The notes under the pieces were generated by a model, which did not search any database, was not told where the DNA came from, and worked only from the letters and a program-made list of their open reading frames with translations. A stretch of DNA of 64,000 bases, taken from the NCBI RefSeq assembly GCF_014202475.1, contig NZ_JACHGV010000001.1:614186-678185 (forward strand). Direction: 5' to 3'. The DNA is from Streptomyces paradoxus (GTDB taxonomy: Bacteria; Actinomycetota; Actinomycetes; Streptomycetales; Streptomycetaceae). Shown one piece after another: positions 7,924-16,583 of the stretch. Position 1 is the first letter of the stretch, and the number at the start of each line of letters is the position of its first letter. Position numbers and translations under genes: made by a program.

Positions 7924-10578
7924 GTGCGAAGAACCCGCATCCTCACGGCAGTGCTGGCGCTGGCGGCCGGGCTGTTGTCGGGCGCGCCCAGTGCCCTGGC
8001 CGCCGATCCTCCGGCGCCGAAGCTCGCCGCCGACACGTACACCTGGAAGAACGCCCGGATCGACGGGGGCGGTTTCGTCCCCGGCATCGTCTTCAACCGC
8101 TCCGAGAGGAACCTGGCCTACGCCCGCACGGACATCGGCGGTGCCTACCGCTGGCAGGAGTCCTCGAAGACCTGGACACCGCTGCTGGACTCGGTGGGGT
8201 GGGACGACTGGGGGCACACGGGCGTCGTCAGCATCGCGACCGACTCCGTCGATCCGAACCGGGTGTACGCGGCGGTCGGGACGTACACCAACAGCTGGGA
8301 CCCGAAGAACGGCGCCGTCATGCGCTCGTCCGACCGGGGCGCGAGCTGGCGGAAGGCTAACCTGCCGTTCAAGCTGGGCGGCAACATGCCGGGGCGGGGC
8401 ATGGGCGAGCGGCTGGCCGTCGACCCCAACCGGAACAGCGTGCTGTACCTGGGCGCGCCCAGCGGCAAGGGGCTGTGGCGGTCGACGGATTCGGGCGTGA
8501 CCTGGTCGCAGGTGGCGAACTTCCCGAACGTCGGCAACTACGTGGCGGATCCGGGCGACACGTCCGGCTACTCCAGTGACAACCAGGGCATCGTCTGGGT
8601 CACCTTCGACGAGTCCACGGGCACCGCCGGGAACGCCACGAAGACGATCTACGTCGGGGTCGCCGACAAGGACAACGCGGTGTACCGGTCGACGGACGCG
8701 GGCGCCACCTGGCAGCGGCTGGCCGGACAGCCCACCGGACATCTGCCGCACAAGGGCGTCCTGGACACGAAGAACGGCCATCTCTACCTCGCCTACAGCG
8801 ACAAGGGCGGCCCGTACGACGGCGGCAAGGGCCAGGTGTGGCGGTACGCGACAGGCACCGGGGCGTGGACGAACATCAGCCCGGTGGCGGAGGCCGACAC
8901 CTTCTACGGCTTCAGCGGGCTGACGGTGGACCGGCAGAAGCCGGGCACGGTCATGACGACGGCGTACAGCGCCTGGTGGCCCGACACGCAGATCTTCCGC
9001 TCCACGGACAGCGGCGCCACCTGGACCAAGGCGTGGGACTACACGTCGTATCCGAACCGCGAGAACCGCTACACGATGGACGTCTCGTCCTCGCCGTGGC
9101 TCACCTGGGGCGCGAACCCGCAACCGCCCGAGCAGACGCCGAAACTGGGGTGGATGACCGAGGCGCTGGAGATCGACCCGTTCGACTCGAACCGCATGAT
9201 GTACGGCACGGGTGCGACGATCTACGGCACGGAGAACCTGGGCAACTGGGACGGCGGCGGCAAGTTCACCGTCAAACCGATGGTCCAGGGCCTGGAGGAG
9301 ACGGCGGTCAACGACCTGGCCTCTCCCCCGTCCGGCGCCCCGCTGCTGAGCGCGCTCGGCGACATCGGCGGCTTCCGCCACACGGACCTGACGAAGGTGC
9401 CGTCGCTGATGTTCACCCAGCCGAACTTCACGACGACCACGAGCCTGGACTTCGCCGAGTCGAAGCCCGGCACGGTGGTGCGGGTGGGCAATCTGGACTC
9501 GGGGCCGCACATCGCGTTCTCCACGGACAACGGCGCCAACTGGTTCGCCGGGACCGACCCTTCGGGCGTGAGCGGCGGCGGCACGGTCGCGGCGGCCGCC
9601 GACGGCAGCGGGTTCGTGTGGAGCCCCGAGGGCGCCGGCGTGCACCACACCACGGGCTTCGGCACGTCGTGGCAGGCCTCCGGAGGGATCCCCGCCGGGG
9701 CGATCGTCGAGGCGGACCGTGTCGACCCGAAGACCTTCTACGGCTTCAAGTCCGGGAAGTTCTACGTCAGTACGGACGGCGGAGCGACCTTCAAGGCATC
9801 ACCGGCCACGGGGCTGCCGAGCGGTGACAGCGTCCGTTTCAAGGCTCTGCCGGGCGGGAAGGGCGACGTCTGGCTGGCCGGTGGCGCGGCGGACGGGGCC
9901 TACGGCCTGTGGCACTCCACGGACGGCGGGGCGACCTTCACCAAGCTGCCGAACGTCGAGCAGGCCGACACCGTCGGCTTCGGCAAGGCGGCCCCCGGCG
10001 CCTCCTACCAGACCCTCTACACCAGCGCGAAGATCGGCGGCGTGCGCGGCATCTTCCGCTCCACCGACCAGGGCGCGAGCTGGACGCGCATCAACGACGA
10101 CGCCCACCAGTGGGGCTGGACGGGCGCGGCGATCACCGGCGACCCGCGCGTGTACGGCCGTGTCTACGTCTCCACGAACGGCCGGGGCGTCCTCTACGGC
10201 GACAGCTCCGGCGGCGGCACGACCGACCCGGGCCCGGACCCGGACCCGGCGCCGACCGGCGCCTGCAAGGTGACGTACAAGGTCACCAGCCAGTGGGCGG
10301 GCGGTTTCCAGGCGGACGTCCAGCTCGCCAACACCGGCACGAGCGCCTGGAACGGCTGGTCCCTCGCCTGGACCTTCACCGACGGCCAGAAGCTGATCCA
10401 GGCCTGGAACGCCGAGGCGGCACAGTCGGGTTCGACGGTGACCGCGAAGAACGTCGCCTGGAACGCGAACGTGGCGGCGGGGTCGTCGGTCAGCTTCGGG
10501 TTCACCGCGAGCCGCTCGGACACGAACGCGAAACCGACCGCGTTCAAGCTGGGTGAGCAGACCTGCGCGGTTGCCTGA
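7924..10578 (+). CDS. Secreted GH74 xyloglucanase with C-terminal CBM2
   Basis: 884 aa enzyme cutting the beta-1,4-glucan backbone of xyloglucan. GTG at 7924 is the start: GGAAGGA lies about 9 bases upstream and the protein then begins with a signal peptide ending SALAADPP near residue 29. About 31-755 forms two seven-bladed propellers, with repeated SxDxGxxW blade motifs (STDSGVTWSQV, STDAGATWQRL, STDGGATFTKL) and the GH74 N-terminal mark LAYARTDIGGAYRW. A Pro/Asp linker leads to a CBM2 at about 783-884. Its 3' end overlaps the convergent WYL regulator by 35 bases. Together with GH6 and GH48 it forms a plant cell-wall degrading island, but no CebR-type box was seen upstream. Confidence 0.93.
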   Translation: MRRTRILTAVLALAAGLLSGAPSALAADPPAPKLAADTYTWKNARIDGGGFVPGIVFNRSERNLAYARTDIGGAYRWQESSKTWTPLLDSVGWDDWGHTGVVSIATDSVDPNRVYAAVGTYTNSWDPKNGAVMRSSDRGASWRKANLPFKLGGNMPGRGMGERLAVDPNRNSVLYLGAPSGKGLWRSTDSGVTWSQVANFPNVGNYVADPGDTSGYSSDNQGIVWVTFDESTGTAGNATKTIYVGVADKDNAVYRSTDAGATWQRLAGQPTGHLPHKGVLDTKNGHLYLAYSDKGGPYDGGKGQVWRYATGTGAWTNISPVAEADTFYGFSGLTVDRQKPGTVMTTAYSAWWPDTQIFRSTDSGATWTKAWDYTSYPNRENRYTMDVSSSPWLTWGANPQPPEQTPKLGWMTEALEIDPFDSNRMMYGTGATIYGTENLGNWDGGGKFTVKPMVQGLEETAVNDLASPPSGAPLLSALGDIGGFRHTDLTKVPSLMFTQPNFTTTTSLDFAESKPGTVVRVGNLDSGPHIAFSTDNGANWFAGTDPSGVSGGGTVAAAADGSGFVWSPEGAGVHHTTGFGTSWQASGGIPAGAIVEADRVDPKTFYGFKSGKFYVSTDGGATFKASPATGLPSGDSVRFKALPGGKGDVWLAGGAADGAYGLWHSTDGGATFTKLPNVEQADTVGFGKAAPGASYQTLYTSAKIGGVRGIFRSTDQGASWTRINDDAHQWGWTGAAITGDPRVYGRVYVSTNGRGVLYGDSSGGGTTDPGPDPDPAPTGACKVTYKVTSQWAGGFQADVQLANTGTSAWNGWSLAWTFTDGQKLIQAWNAEAAQSGSTVTAKNVAWNANVAAGSSVSFGFTASRSDTNAKPTAFKLGEQTCAVA

Positions 10579-11545
10579 GCGGGCGGTCACCGGCGGCAGT
10601 GCGCGGGCTGCCGTACCGCTCCACCAGTTCCGCCGCCGTCCGAGCGAGGCGGTCGCGCAGTTCCTGGGGTTCGAGCACCTCGATGCCCGTGCCGAGACGC
10701 AGGAACTCGGCGTGGGCGTGGTCGAGGGACTCGATGGGGACGGTGGTCCGGGTCCAGCCGTCCTCTTCCAGGTGCGCGTCGGTCTGCCCCGGCCCGGGGA
10801 GGGAGACTCCCGGCGCCAGCCGGACCACCGCCCGGGCCGGCCGGAGCCGGTGGTGGAAGTCGCGCTGGTACGCCGCCCAGTACCCGGCCAGGTCGAAGTC
10901 GTCCGGCCGGGTGAACCGCTGCTCGAGGGAGGTGAGTCGAAGGATCTGGTCGACCCGGTAGGTGCGGGGGCCCGGGCCCGCGACGACGTACCAGCGGCCC
11001 GCCTTGAGGACGAGTCCGTACGGCTCCAGGTGGCGCTCCACGTCGGTGGGTTCACGCCAGCGGCGGTAGCGGACGTGCAGGGCACGGCAGTTCCACACGG
11101 CGTCGGCCACGTCCGGGAGGTACGGCGTCTCGTCGGCGTCGGCGTACCAGCCGGGCGCGTCGAGGTGGAAGCGCCCGCTGATCCGGTCGGCGTGCGGGCG
11201 CAGTTCAGCCGGCAGGGCGGCCCGGACCTTGAGCTGGGCGGCCGCCAGAACGGAGCCGAGGCCGAGCTGGGCCGCGGGGCCGGGGGCTCCGGCGAGGAAG
11301 AGTGCTTCGGCCTCGTCGGCGGTGAGGCCGGTGAGACGGGTGCGGTAACCGTCGAGGAGGCGGTAGCCGCCGGCGTGGCCCGCGTCGCCGTACAGCGGGA
11401 CGCCGGCCGCGCTCAGCGCCTCGATGTCCCGGTAGACCGTGCGCACCGAGACCTCCAGCTCCTCGGCGAGCCGGGCGGCGGTCATCCGGCCGCGGGTCTG
11501 GAGCAGCAGGAGGATGGAGACGAGCCGGCTGGACTTCACTGACAC
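10544..11545 (-). CDS. HTH-11/WYL-domain transcriptional regulator
   Basis: 333 aa. The N-terminal winged helix-turn-helix spans about residues 5-60 (RMTAARLAEELEVSVRTVYRDIEALSAAG) and a WYL-type ligand-sensing domain lies around 140-235 (LEPYGLVLKAGRWYVVAG). Members sense small ligands or nucleic acid and control neighbouring genes. The GTG start at 11543-11545 lies inside a 25-base inverted repeat that also covers the promoter of the divergent two-gene operon at 11579-12531, so autoregulation together with control of that operon is likely (inference). Its 3' end overlaps GH74 by 35 bases. Confidence 0.9.
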   Translation of the reverse strand: MSVKSSRLVSILLLLQTRGRMTAARLAEELEVSVRTVYRDIEALSAAGVPLYGDAGHAGGYRLLDGYRTRLTGLTADEAEALFLAGAPGPAAQLGLGSVLAAAQLKVRAALPAELRPHADRISGRFHLDAPGWYADADETPYLPDVADAVWNCRALHVRYRRWREPTDVERHLEPYGLVLKAGRWYVVAGPGPRTYRVDQILRLTSLEQRFTRPDDFDLAGYWAAYQRDFHHRLRPARAVVRLAPGVSLPGPGQTDAHLEEDGWTRTTVPIESLDHAHAEFLRLGTGIEVLEPQELRDRLARTAAELVERYGSPRTAAGDRPLRQPRRSAHPA

Positions 11546-11559
11546 AGGATGTCAGTGAA
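11535..11559. promoter_or_regulatory. Palindromic operator of the WYL regulator
   Basis: Perfect arms TTCACTGACA (11535-11544) and TGTCAGTGAA (11550-11559) are separated by 5 bases. The palindrome contains the regulator's own GTG start and lies at the -35 position of the divergent gene, whose -10 TAGCGT is at 11567-11572. Binding here would control both directions at once. Confidence 0.75.
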
Positions 11560-11578
11560 GCGGCTCTAGCGTCCCGGC

Positions 11579-12058
11579 ATGGGTTTCACCGAGAAGCTGC
11601 TGACCGTACCTCCGCCGATCGAGGTGGCCGGCCGGCACGTCAAGCGCTACCACGTCACCACCGGCCCGGCCGGTATCGAACCCGACGTCGAGAAGGCCGC
11701 GTACGCGATCCTGCCGGAGCTGCTGCCGGAGCCGGACGGCACTCCCCCGGCGACCTTCGTCGTCCTGCACCGGGGCGGCGACGACGGCGCCTACCTCAAC
11801 GCGTACAGCTGGGTGTGGGACAACGTCCTGCACTTCAAGGGCACTGCGGCGGGCCAGCCGGTGCTGGGCTGCCCGGACCGCGACCCGGCCCACTTCATCA
11901 CGCCCGAGCTTCCGTGGATCGGCTGCGTCTGGGAGCTGCCGCCGATCCTGCACGAGCGGGACGCCTGGGTGCGGCACCTCCTCGCGCCCGAAGTCCCGTC
12001 TCTGAAGGCCTACTTGACCGACTCGCTGCCCGAGGGAACCACAGGAGACCGCGCATGA
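11579..12058 (+). CDS. Conserved hypothetical protein, WYL-controlled
   Basis: 159 aa with no signal peptide or membrane segment. Not recognised. The central part has a short Trp-rich stretch (AYSWVWDNVLHFKG) and a C-terminal SWELPPILHERDAWVRHL-like helix region. The ATG lies 6 bases after the -10-like TAGCGT, so the mRNA is probably leaderless. The stop overlaps the next start in ATGA, so the two proteins are translationally coupled and probably act together. Its position opposite a WYL regulator suggests it is that regulator's target. Confidence 0.8.
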   Translation: MGFTEKLLTVPPPIEVAGRHVKRYHVTTGPAGIEPDVEKAAYAILPELLPEPDGTPPATFVVLHRGGDDGAYLNAYSWVWDNVLHFKGTAAGQPVLGCPDRDPAHFITPELPWIGCVWELPPILHERDAWVRHLLAPEVPSLKAYLTDSLPEGTTGDRA

Positions 12059-12531
12059 GCAGCCCGCACGACTTCGACTTCTTCCACGGTGACTGGGACG
12101 TCCTGCACCGGCGCCGCACCGACTTCCTCGACCCGGAGAGCGACTGGGAGGAGTTCCCGGGGGCGAGTCGCTGCCGGCCGCTGTTCGGCGGCGCCGCGAA
12201 CCTCGACGAGGTCGACATGCCCCAGCTGTCGGCCCAGGGCGCGACCCTGCGGCTCTTCGACCCGAAGACCGGACGGTGGTCCCTGAACTGGGCCTCCAGC
12301 ATCAGCGGAACCCTGTTCCCGCCGGTCTTCGGCAGGTTCGAGAACGGGCGCGGCGAGTTCTACGGCGACGACTCCTACGACGGCAAGGAGGTGCGGGTCC
12401 GGTTCGTCTGGTCGGGCATCTCCGCCACGTCGGCCCGCTGGGAGCAGGCGTTCCGCGTCGACGGCGCGGACGGCTGGGTGACCAACTGGATCATGGAGTT
12501 CACCCGGCCTTCCGGAACGACCGCAGGCTGA
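12055..12531 (+). CDS. Hypothetical protein, possible DUF1579/lipocalin-like fold
   Basis: 158 aa. It begins DFDFFHGDWDVLHRR, a pattern seen in small beta-barrel proteins of the DUF1579/heme-binding lipocalin-like type, and continues with regularly spaced beta-strand-like segments (TLRLFDPKTGRWSLNWAS, VRVRFVWSGISA). The assignment is tentative. The start is fixed by the ATGA overlap with the preceding gene. Its 3' end overlaps the convergent methyltransferase by 32 bases. Confidence 0.75.
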   Translation: MSSPHDFDFFHGDWDVLHRRRTDFLDPESDWEEFPGASRCRPLFGGAANLDEVDMPQLSAQGATLRLFDPKTGRWSLNWASSISGTLFPPVFGRFENGRGEFYGDDSYDGKEVRVRFVWSGISATSARWEQAFRVDGADGWVTNWIMEFTRPSGTTAG

Positions 12532-13243
12532 ACACCGGGTCGGGGCGCGGCCGTTCCTGGTCGGGGAGGTGGGCGAGCCGGGTAGCGAAGCCGTCGGCGA
12601 GGGGGTCGCCGGGCGGCAGGGTGACGAACCAGCCCCGGCGCAGGTCGGCGATGGTGCGACGGGGGCTGCGGCCCTGGCCGTGACCGGTGAAGCGGGCCTG
12701 CCCGGCCGGCAGCAGGCCGTGGGCGGCGGCCGCGGACTCGACGTCCGCCGCCGCGTCCCGGGCCGGGCTGGGCGGCCGGGAGGACAGGACGACATCGATG
12801 TCACTGCCGACGTTGTGGGAGGCGGCCTTGTCGACCGTCGTGACGTAGATCCCGCCGGGCCGCAGCACCCGGGCGCATTCGCCTACGATGGCCCGCACCT
12901 CGGCGGGCCCGGCGACCAGGTGCAGCAGCCACACGCTGCACACGGCGTCGAACTGCCCGTCCCGGAAGGGCAGCCGGCGGCTGTCGGCGCGCACGACGGC
13001 ACCGGGGAGCCGGGTGGAGGCCTGCCGGGCCATCGCGGGGGCGAGGTCGACGCCGGTCACCCGCAGGTCCTCGCGGGCGGCCGCGAGCCGGCGGGTCACG
13101 ATGCCGGTGCCGCAGGCGACGTCGAGCAGACTGCGCGTGTCCGGTGGCACGAGGCTCAGCACCGCCTCCGCGGCGGCCGCCGCCCGGGGCTCGCCGCCGC
13201 GCGAGGCGTCGTACCGCTCCGCTTCCTTGTCGTAGTCGAGCAC
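12500..13243 (-). CDS. Class I SAM-dependent methyltransferase
   Basis: 247 aa. Motif I is LLDVACGTGIVTRRLA, the acidic loop is VTGVDLAPAMARQA, motif II/III is FDAVCSVWLLHLV and the post-motif is RVLRPGGIYVTTVD. This is a Methyltransf_11/UbiE-like enzyme; the substrate is unknown. It starts 4 bases after the stop of the upstream pterin dehydratase gene, so both are probably on one transcript. Confidence 0.88.
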   Translation of the reverse strand: MLDYDKEAERYDASRGGEPRAAAAAEAVLSLVPPDTRSLLDVACGTGIVTRRLAAAREDLRVTGVDLAPAMARQASTRLPGAVVRADSRRLPFRDGQFDAVCSVWLLHLVAGPAEVRAIVGECARVLRPGGIYVTTVDKAASHNVGSDIDVVLSSRPPSPARDAAADVESAAAAHGLLPAGQARFTGHGQGRSPRRTIADLRRGWFVTLPPGDPLADGFATRLAHLPDQERPRPDPVFSLRSFRKAG

Positions 13244-13247
13244 CTCG

Positions 13248-13553
13248 TCAGTGTGCCCCGTGCCCGGGGGCCAGGTCCTCCACCCTGCGGGCGAGCTCGA
13301 AGTCCTTCTCGGTCACGGCGCCGCCCGCGCTGTGCGTGCGCACGGCCAGGGAGACGGTGTTGTAGCCGAGCGTGAGGTCGGAGTGGTGGTTCAGCTCCTC
13401 CTGGACCTGGGCGATGTGCACGACCATCGCCGTCGCCGCGAAGTGCGAGCCGAGCCGGTAGGAGCGGATGAGGTGGTCCTTGTCGAGCGACCAGCCCGGC
13501 AGCTCGGCCAGCCGGTCCTCGACCTCCTTCTGCGACAGCGGTTCGACGGGCAT
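13248..13553 (-). CDS. Pterin-4a-carbinolamine dehydratase
   Basis: 101 aa, full family length. Dehydrates 4a-hydroxytetrahydropterin, which supports pterin recycling after aromatic hydroxylation; family members can also have other roles. The signature HIAQVQEELNHHSDLTLGYN holds the active-site His pair, followed by TVSLAVRTHSAGG and VTEKDFELARRVE. No aromatic amino acid hydroxylase lies nearby. A GGAAAGGAG site precedes the ATG at 13553. The gene is divergent from the XRE regulator at 13682. Confidence 0.92.
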   Translation of the reverse strand: MPVEPLSQKEVEDRLAELPGWSLDKDHLIRSYRLGSHFAATAMVVHIAQVQEELNHHSDLTLGYNTVSLAVRTHSAGGAVTEKDFELARRVEDLAPGHGAH

Positions 13554-13681
13554 GGGCTGCGCTCCTTTCCGTGGCCGCGGTGTCCTCGGTGTTCTCTCAG
13601 CCTGCCACAGACGAGCGGCCGAAGCCCTGGTCAGAGGGGTGCGTCTGTCCGGGACGACCGGTTCTCGACTACGGTCCCGGC

Positions 13682-14488
13682 ATGACCACTCACCCGTCCA
13701 CCGCCGAGCAGGGCGTGGGCCCGCTGCTGCGGGCCTGGCGGGAGCAGCGGCGGGTCAGCCAGCTGGAGCTGGCACTGCGCGCTGACTCCTCGGCCCGGCA
13801 CATCAGCTTCGTCGAGACCGGCCGCTCAAGGCCCAGCGAGGAGATGGTGCTGCGGCTGGCCGAGCACCTGGACGTCCCCGTGCGGGAGCGCAACGCGCTG
13901 CTGCTGGCGGCCGGTTACGCGCCCCGCTACCCCGAGACCCCGCTGGACGACCCGGCACTGGGCGCGCTGCGGGAGGGCATCGAGCGGCTGATCGGCGGCT
14001 ACGAGCCGTATCCGGCGCTGGTGGTGGACGCGCTGTACAACGTGGTGGCCGCCAACCGGGGGGTCATGACGCTGGTCGACGGGGTCGGCGAGGCGCTGCT
14101 CGAACCGCCGCTGAACGCGATGCGGCTGGCCCTGCACCCGCAGGGCCTCGCGCCCCGCATCCGCAATCTGCGCGCCTGGCGGGGTCATCTGCTGGAGCAG
14201 ATGGAGCGGCAGATCGCGCTGCACCGCTCGGAGCCGCTGCGGGCGCTGTACGAGGAGGTGGCGGCGTATCCGGTGCCCGACGCGGATCCGGCGGACGAGC
14301 CGTCGGAGCCGGCGCCGTACTTCGCGCTGCCGCTGCGCATCGAGCACGAGGGGCGGACGCTGTCGTTCGTCTCCTCGATCTCCACGTTCAACACACCGAT
14401 GGACGTGACGGTCGCCGAGCTGGCCATCGAGACGCTGCTCCCGGCCGACCCGGCGACGGCCAAGTACCTTCAGTCGTCGCTGCTCTGA
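13682..14488 (+). CDS. XRE-family regulator with MmyB-like sensor domain
   Basis: 268 aa. The helix-turn-helix lies at about residues 13-68 (SQLELALRADSSARHISFVETGRSRPS), followed by a MmyB-like PAS-type ligand domain (YPALVVDALYNVVAANRG, FALPLRIEHEGRTLSF). Such proteins bind fatty-acid-like ligands and often regulate an adjacent dehydrogenase or reductase. The frame is open upstream, but ATG 13682 is preferred because MTTHPSTAEQ fits the family and TACGGT (13670-13675) sits 6 bases upstream, typical of a leaderless promoter. Its 3' end overlaps the convergent membrane protein gene by 19 bases. Confidence 0.9.
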   Translation: MTTHPSTAEQGVGPLLRAWREQRRVSQLELALRADSSARHISFVETGRSRPSEEMVLRLAEHLDVPVRERNALLLAAGYAPRYPETPLDDPALGALREGIERLIGGYEPYPALVVDALYNVVAANRGVMTLVDGVGEALLEPPLNAMRLALHPQGLAPRIRNLRAWRGHLLEQMERQIALHRSEPLRALYEEVAAYPVPDADPADEPSEPAPYFALPLRIEHEGRTLSFVSSISTFNTPMDVTVAELAIETLLPADPATAKYLQSSLL

Positions 14489-14895
14489 CCGGCCCTCAGC
14501 GCCAGGTGCTGAAGGATGGCGAATCCGGCCACGACCAGGGCCTGGAGCACCGTCCACACGGCGCCCGGTGTGCTCGGCGTGAGCCACAGCGCCAGGGCCG
14601 CCAGGCTCACCACCGCCCAGGCGAGGTTGGCCTCGACGACGGCCCGCACTCCGAGCGCCGGCGGCCGCCTGCGGGCGGCCAGCAGCCCCACGCCCGCCGA
14701 GTAGAGGGCGAGGAACCCGCCCAGGGCGAGCAGCAACGTGCCGTCGGCCCCGAGGAACTTCCCGAGCGGTCCGGAGAAGGCCAGGTAGGCGAGCGCGTTG
14801 GTGCCGGTGACGAGGGCGTCCAGGGCGAGGAAGCGGCGCAGCATCGACTGCGGTTCCACGGTCCGGGCGAGCGCGGCGAGCTGGATGGCGGACAT
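14470..14895 (-). CDS. Small four-helix membrane protein
   Basis: 141 aa. Four hydrophobic helices are visible at about 22-42, 50-70, 84-104 and 110-132, with an Arg-rich loop (LLAARRRPPALG) between helices 2 and 3. Start ATG at 14895 follows GGAGGG. It resembles small integral membrane proteins of unknown function that often sit beside XRE regulators. Possibly a target of the convergent regulator (weak inference). Confidence 0.8.
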   Translation of the reverse strand: MSAIQLAALARTVEPQSMLRRFLALDALVTGTNALAYLAFSGPLGKFLGADGTLLLALGGFLALYSAGVGLLAARRRPPALGVRAVVEANLAWAVVSLAALALWLTPSTPGAVWTVLQALVVAGFAILQHLALRAGQSSDD

Positions 14896-15070
14896 GGGGA
14901 ATCACCCTCCGTCGGGTTGTGGTGCGGCGGCTGGGGCCGGGTCCCGGGCCGGAGTGCGCCGGCCCGGAACCCGGTGACTTCACGATCCCGTTCCGGCGTC
15001 GTCCGGTCGATTACCCGCGGGGTAATGCCGCCGCCGCTCCTCCGCTTCCGGCGATCTCCTCGGTGCGAGC

Positions 15071-15111
15071 CCTGTGATCCGGACGCCCGGACGTGACAGA
15101 CTGATCACAGG
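15071..15111. promoter_or_regulatory. Inverted repeat upstream of the DUF5753 regulator
   Basis: Perfect 9-base arms CCTGTGATC (15071-15079) and GATCACAGG (15103-15111) are 23 bases apart, 25 bases before the GTG start of the regulator. The spacing fits two half-sites on the same helix face or a weak hairpin. A plausible autoregulatory site; the remainder of 14896-15135 holds nothing else clear. Confidence 0.4.
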
Positions 15112-15135
15112 CTTGGCACGTTGGGGAGGCGTGGC

Positions 15136-15999
15136 GTGAGTGAACGGCGGGCCGCACCCACGGTGGGCCAGGTGGTCCTGGGCAAGCGGTTGCAGGAGCT
15201 GCGCGAGGCCGCGGGCCTCAGTCGTGACGAGGCCGCCAAGGTGCTGCGGGTCGCCCCGGCGACCGTCCGGCGGATGGAGACCGCCGACGTCGCGCTGAAG
15301 ATCCCGTACGTGCAGATCCTGCTGACGGCGTACGGCGTGGCCGAGGACGAGGTGACCGCCTTCGTCGACCTCGCCGAGGAGGCGAACCGGCCGGGCTGGT
15401 GGCAGCGGTTCCACGACGTGCTGCCGGAGTGGTTCAGCCTGTACGTGAGCCTGGAGGGCGCCGCGCGGATCATCCGGTCGTACGAGCCGCACTTCGTGCC
15501 GGGGCTGCTGCAGACCGAGGGGTACGCGCGGGCCGTGCTGCAGGCCGGGACCATCGCGAACGCAGGGCCGGATGCCGTGGAGCGGCACGTGTCGCTGCGG
15601 ATGGAGCGGCAGCGGCTCCTGGACCGCCCGGATCCCCCGCACCTGTGGGTGATCATGGACGAGACGGTGCTGCGCCGTCCGGTGAGCGTCGACGGCCGGG
15701 TGATGCGCGACCAGCTGGACAAGCTGCTGGAGTACGCCGCGCGCGACCGGGTCACGCTCCAGATCGCCGAATTCGCGGACGGCCCTCATCCGGGGACCTA
15801 CGCGCCGTTCTCGCTGTTCCGCTTCGCCGAGCCGGAGCTGCCCGACATGGTCTTCACCGAGTATCTGACCGGCGCGCTGTACCTGGACTCCCGCAAGGAG
15901 GTCTCCGCGCACCTGGAGGTGCTGGACCACATGACCGCCGGGGCGGGCTCGGCGCAGCGTACGGACGAGCTGCTGCGGGAGTACCGCGAGCGGTACTGA
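15136..15999 (+). CDS. XRE-type regulator with DUF5753 domain
   Basis: 287 aa. Helix-turn-helix at about residues 12-65 (LREAAGLSRDEAAKVLRVAPATVRRME), then a DUF5753 domain to the C-terminus (RSYEPHFVPGLLQTEGYARAVL, VIMDETVLRRPV). This family is abundant in Streptomyces and is usually followed by a small DUF397 partner; here no DUF397 gene follows. GTG 15136 is chosen over the upstream TTG because GGGGAGGC lies 6 bases before it. An inverted repeat lies just upstream. Confidence 0.9.
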   Translation: MSERRAAPTVGQVVLGKRLQELREAAGLSRDEAAKVLRVAPATVRRMETADVALKIPYVQILLTAYGVAEDEVTAFVDLAEEANRPGWWQRFHDVLPEWFSLYVSLEGAARIIRSYEPHFVPGLLQTEGYARAVLQAGTIANAGPDAVERHVSLRMERQRLLDRPDPPHLWVIMDETVLRRPVSVDGRVMRDQLDKLLEYAARDRVTLQIAEFADGPHPGTYAPFSLFRFAEPELPDMVFTEYLTGALYLDSRKEVSAHLEVLDHMTAGAGSAQRTDELLREYRERY

Positions 16000-16091
16000 C
16001 CCGTACGGGCGCCGTCGGCAGGTGCGCTTCCCGGCCCGGCCCTAGCGTCGGGATGGCGGGCAGGCAGTCGAGCGCACGCGAAGGAGGTCCG

Positions 16092-16559
16092 ATGCCCGGA
16101 TTCGAGGTGCTGTACCAGGCGGCCGCGCTGTGCCTGATGTACCCCGACGACGACTTCCGCGCCCGGTTGCCGCTGCTGCGCGAAGCCGCCCCGCAGTTGA
16201 GGGAGTTCGCCGACCACGCGGCCGTTACCCCGCCGAGGGAGCTGGCCGCGCACTACGTCGAGGTGTTCGAGGCCGGGCAGGAGCACAGCCTGTACCTGAG
16301 CGCCTGGCGCGAGGCCGCCCCGGCGCCCTCCGAGGAGCTCTACCGCGCGCACGGTCTGGAGACCACCGGTGAGGAGCCGCCGGACTTCCTGCCCGCGGTG
16401 CTGGAGTTCGCGGCCCGCACCGGCACCACGGAGCTGCTGGTGGACCACCGCGACGGCCTGGACCAGCTCCGGTGCGGCCTCACCGACTTCGGGACGCCGT
16501 ACGCGACGGTCCTGGAAGCGGTGTGCGCGACGCTGCCGCCCGCGCACACCACGCCCTAG
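16092..16559 (+). CDS. NarJ-like nitrate reductase assembly chaperone, orphan and short
   Basis: 155 aa all-helical protein. The N-terminus VLYQAAALCLMYPDDDFRARL matches the NarJ/TorD-type chaperone that loads molybdenum cofactor into NarG, and the helical middle ELAAHYVEVFEAGQEHSLYLS fits the family's core. Family members are usually longer, so a C-terminal helix may be missing. A very strong AAGGAGGT fixes the ATG at 16092, and a TAGCGT at 16043-16048 could be its -10. No narG, narH or narI is present in the window, so it is either an orphan chaperone or the remnant of a nar operon. Confidence 0.75.
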   Translation: MPGFEVLYQAAALCLMYPDDDFRARLPLLREAAPQLREFADHAAVTPPRELAAHYVEVFEAGQEHSLYLSAWREAAPAPSEELYRAHGLETTGEEPPDFLPAVLEFAARTGTTELLVDHRDGLDQLRCGLTDFGTPYATVLEAVCATLPPAHTTP

Positions 16560-16583
16560 GAGCCCTCCGACCAGGTCGGCACA

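Noticed and set aside
4891..9648. A 1585-codon minus-strand open frame antisense to GH48 and GH74
   Set aside because: It mirrors the third-position GC of the sense genes, is Arg/Val/Gly-rich with no domains, and spans two real genes plus their intergenic region.
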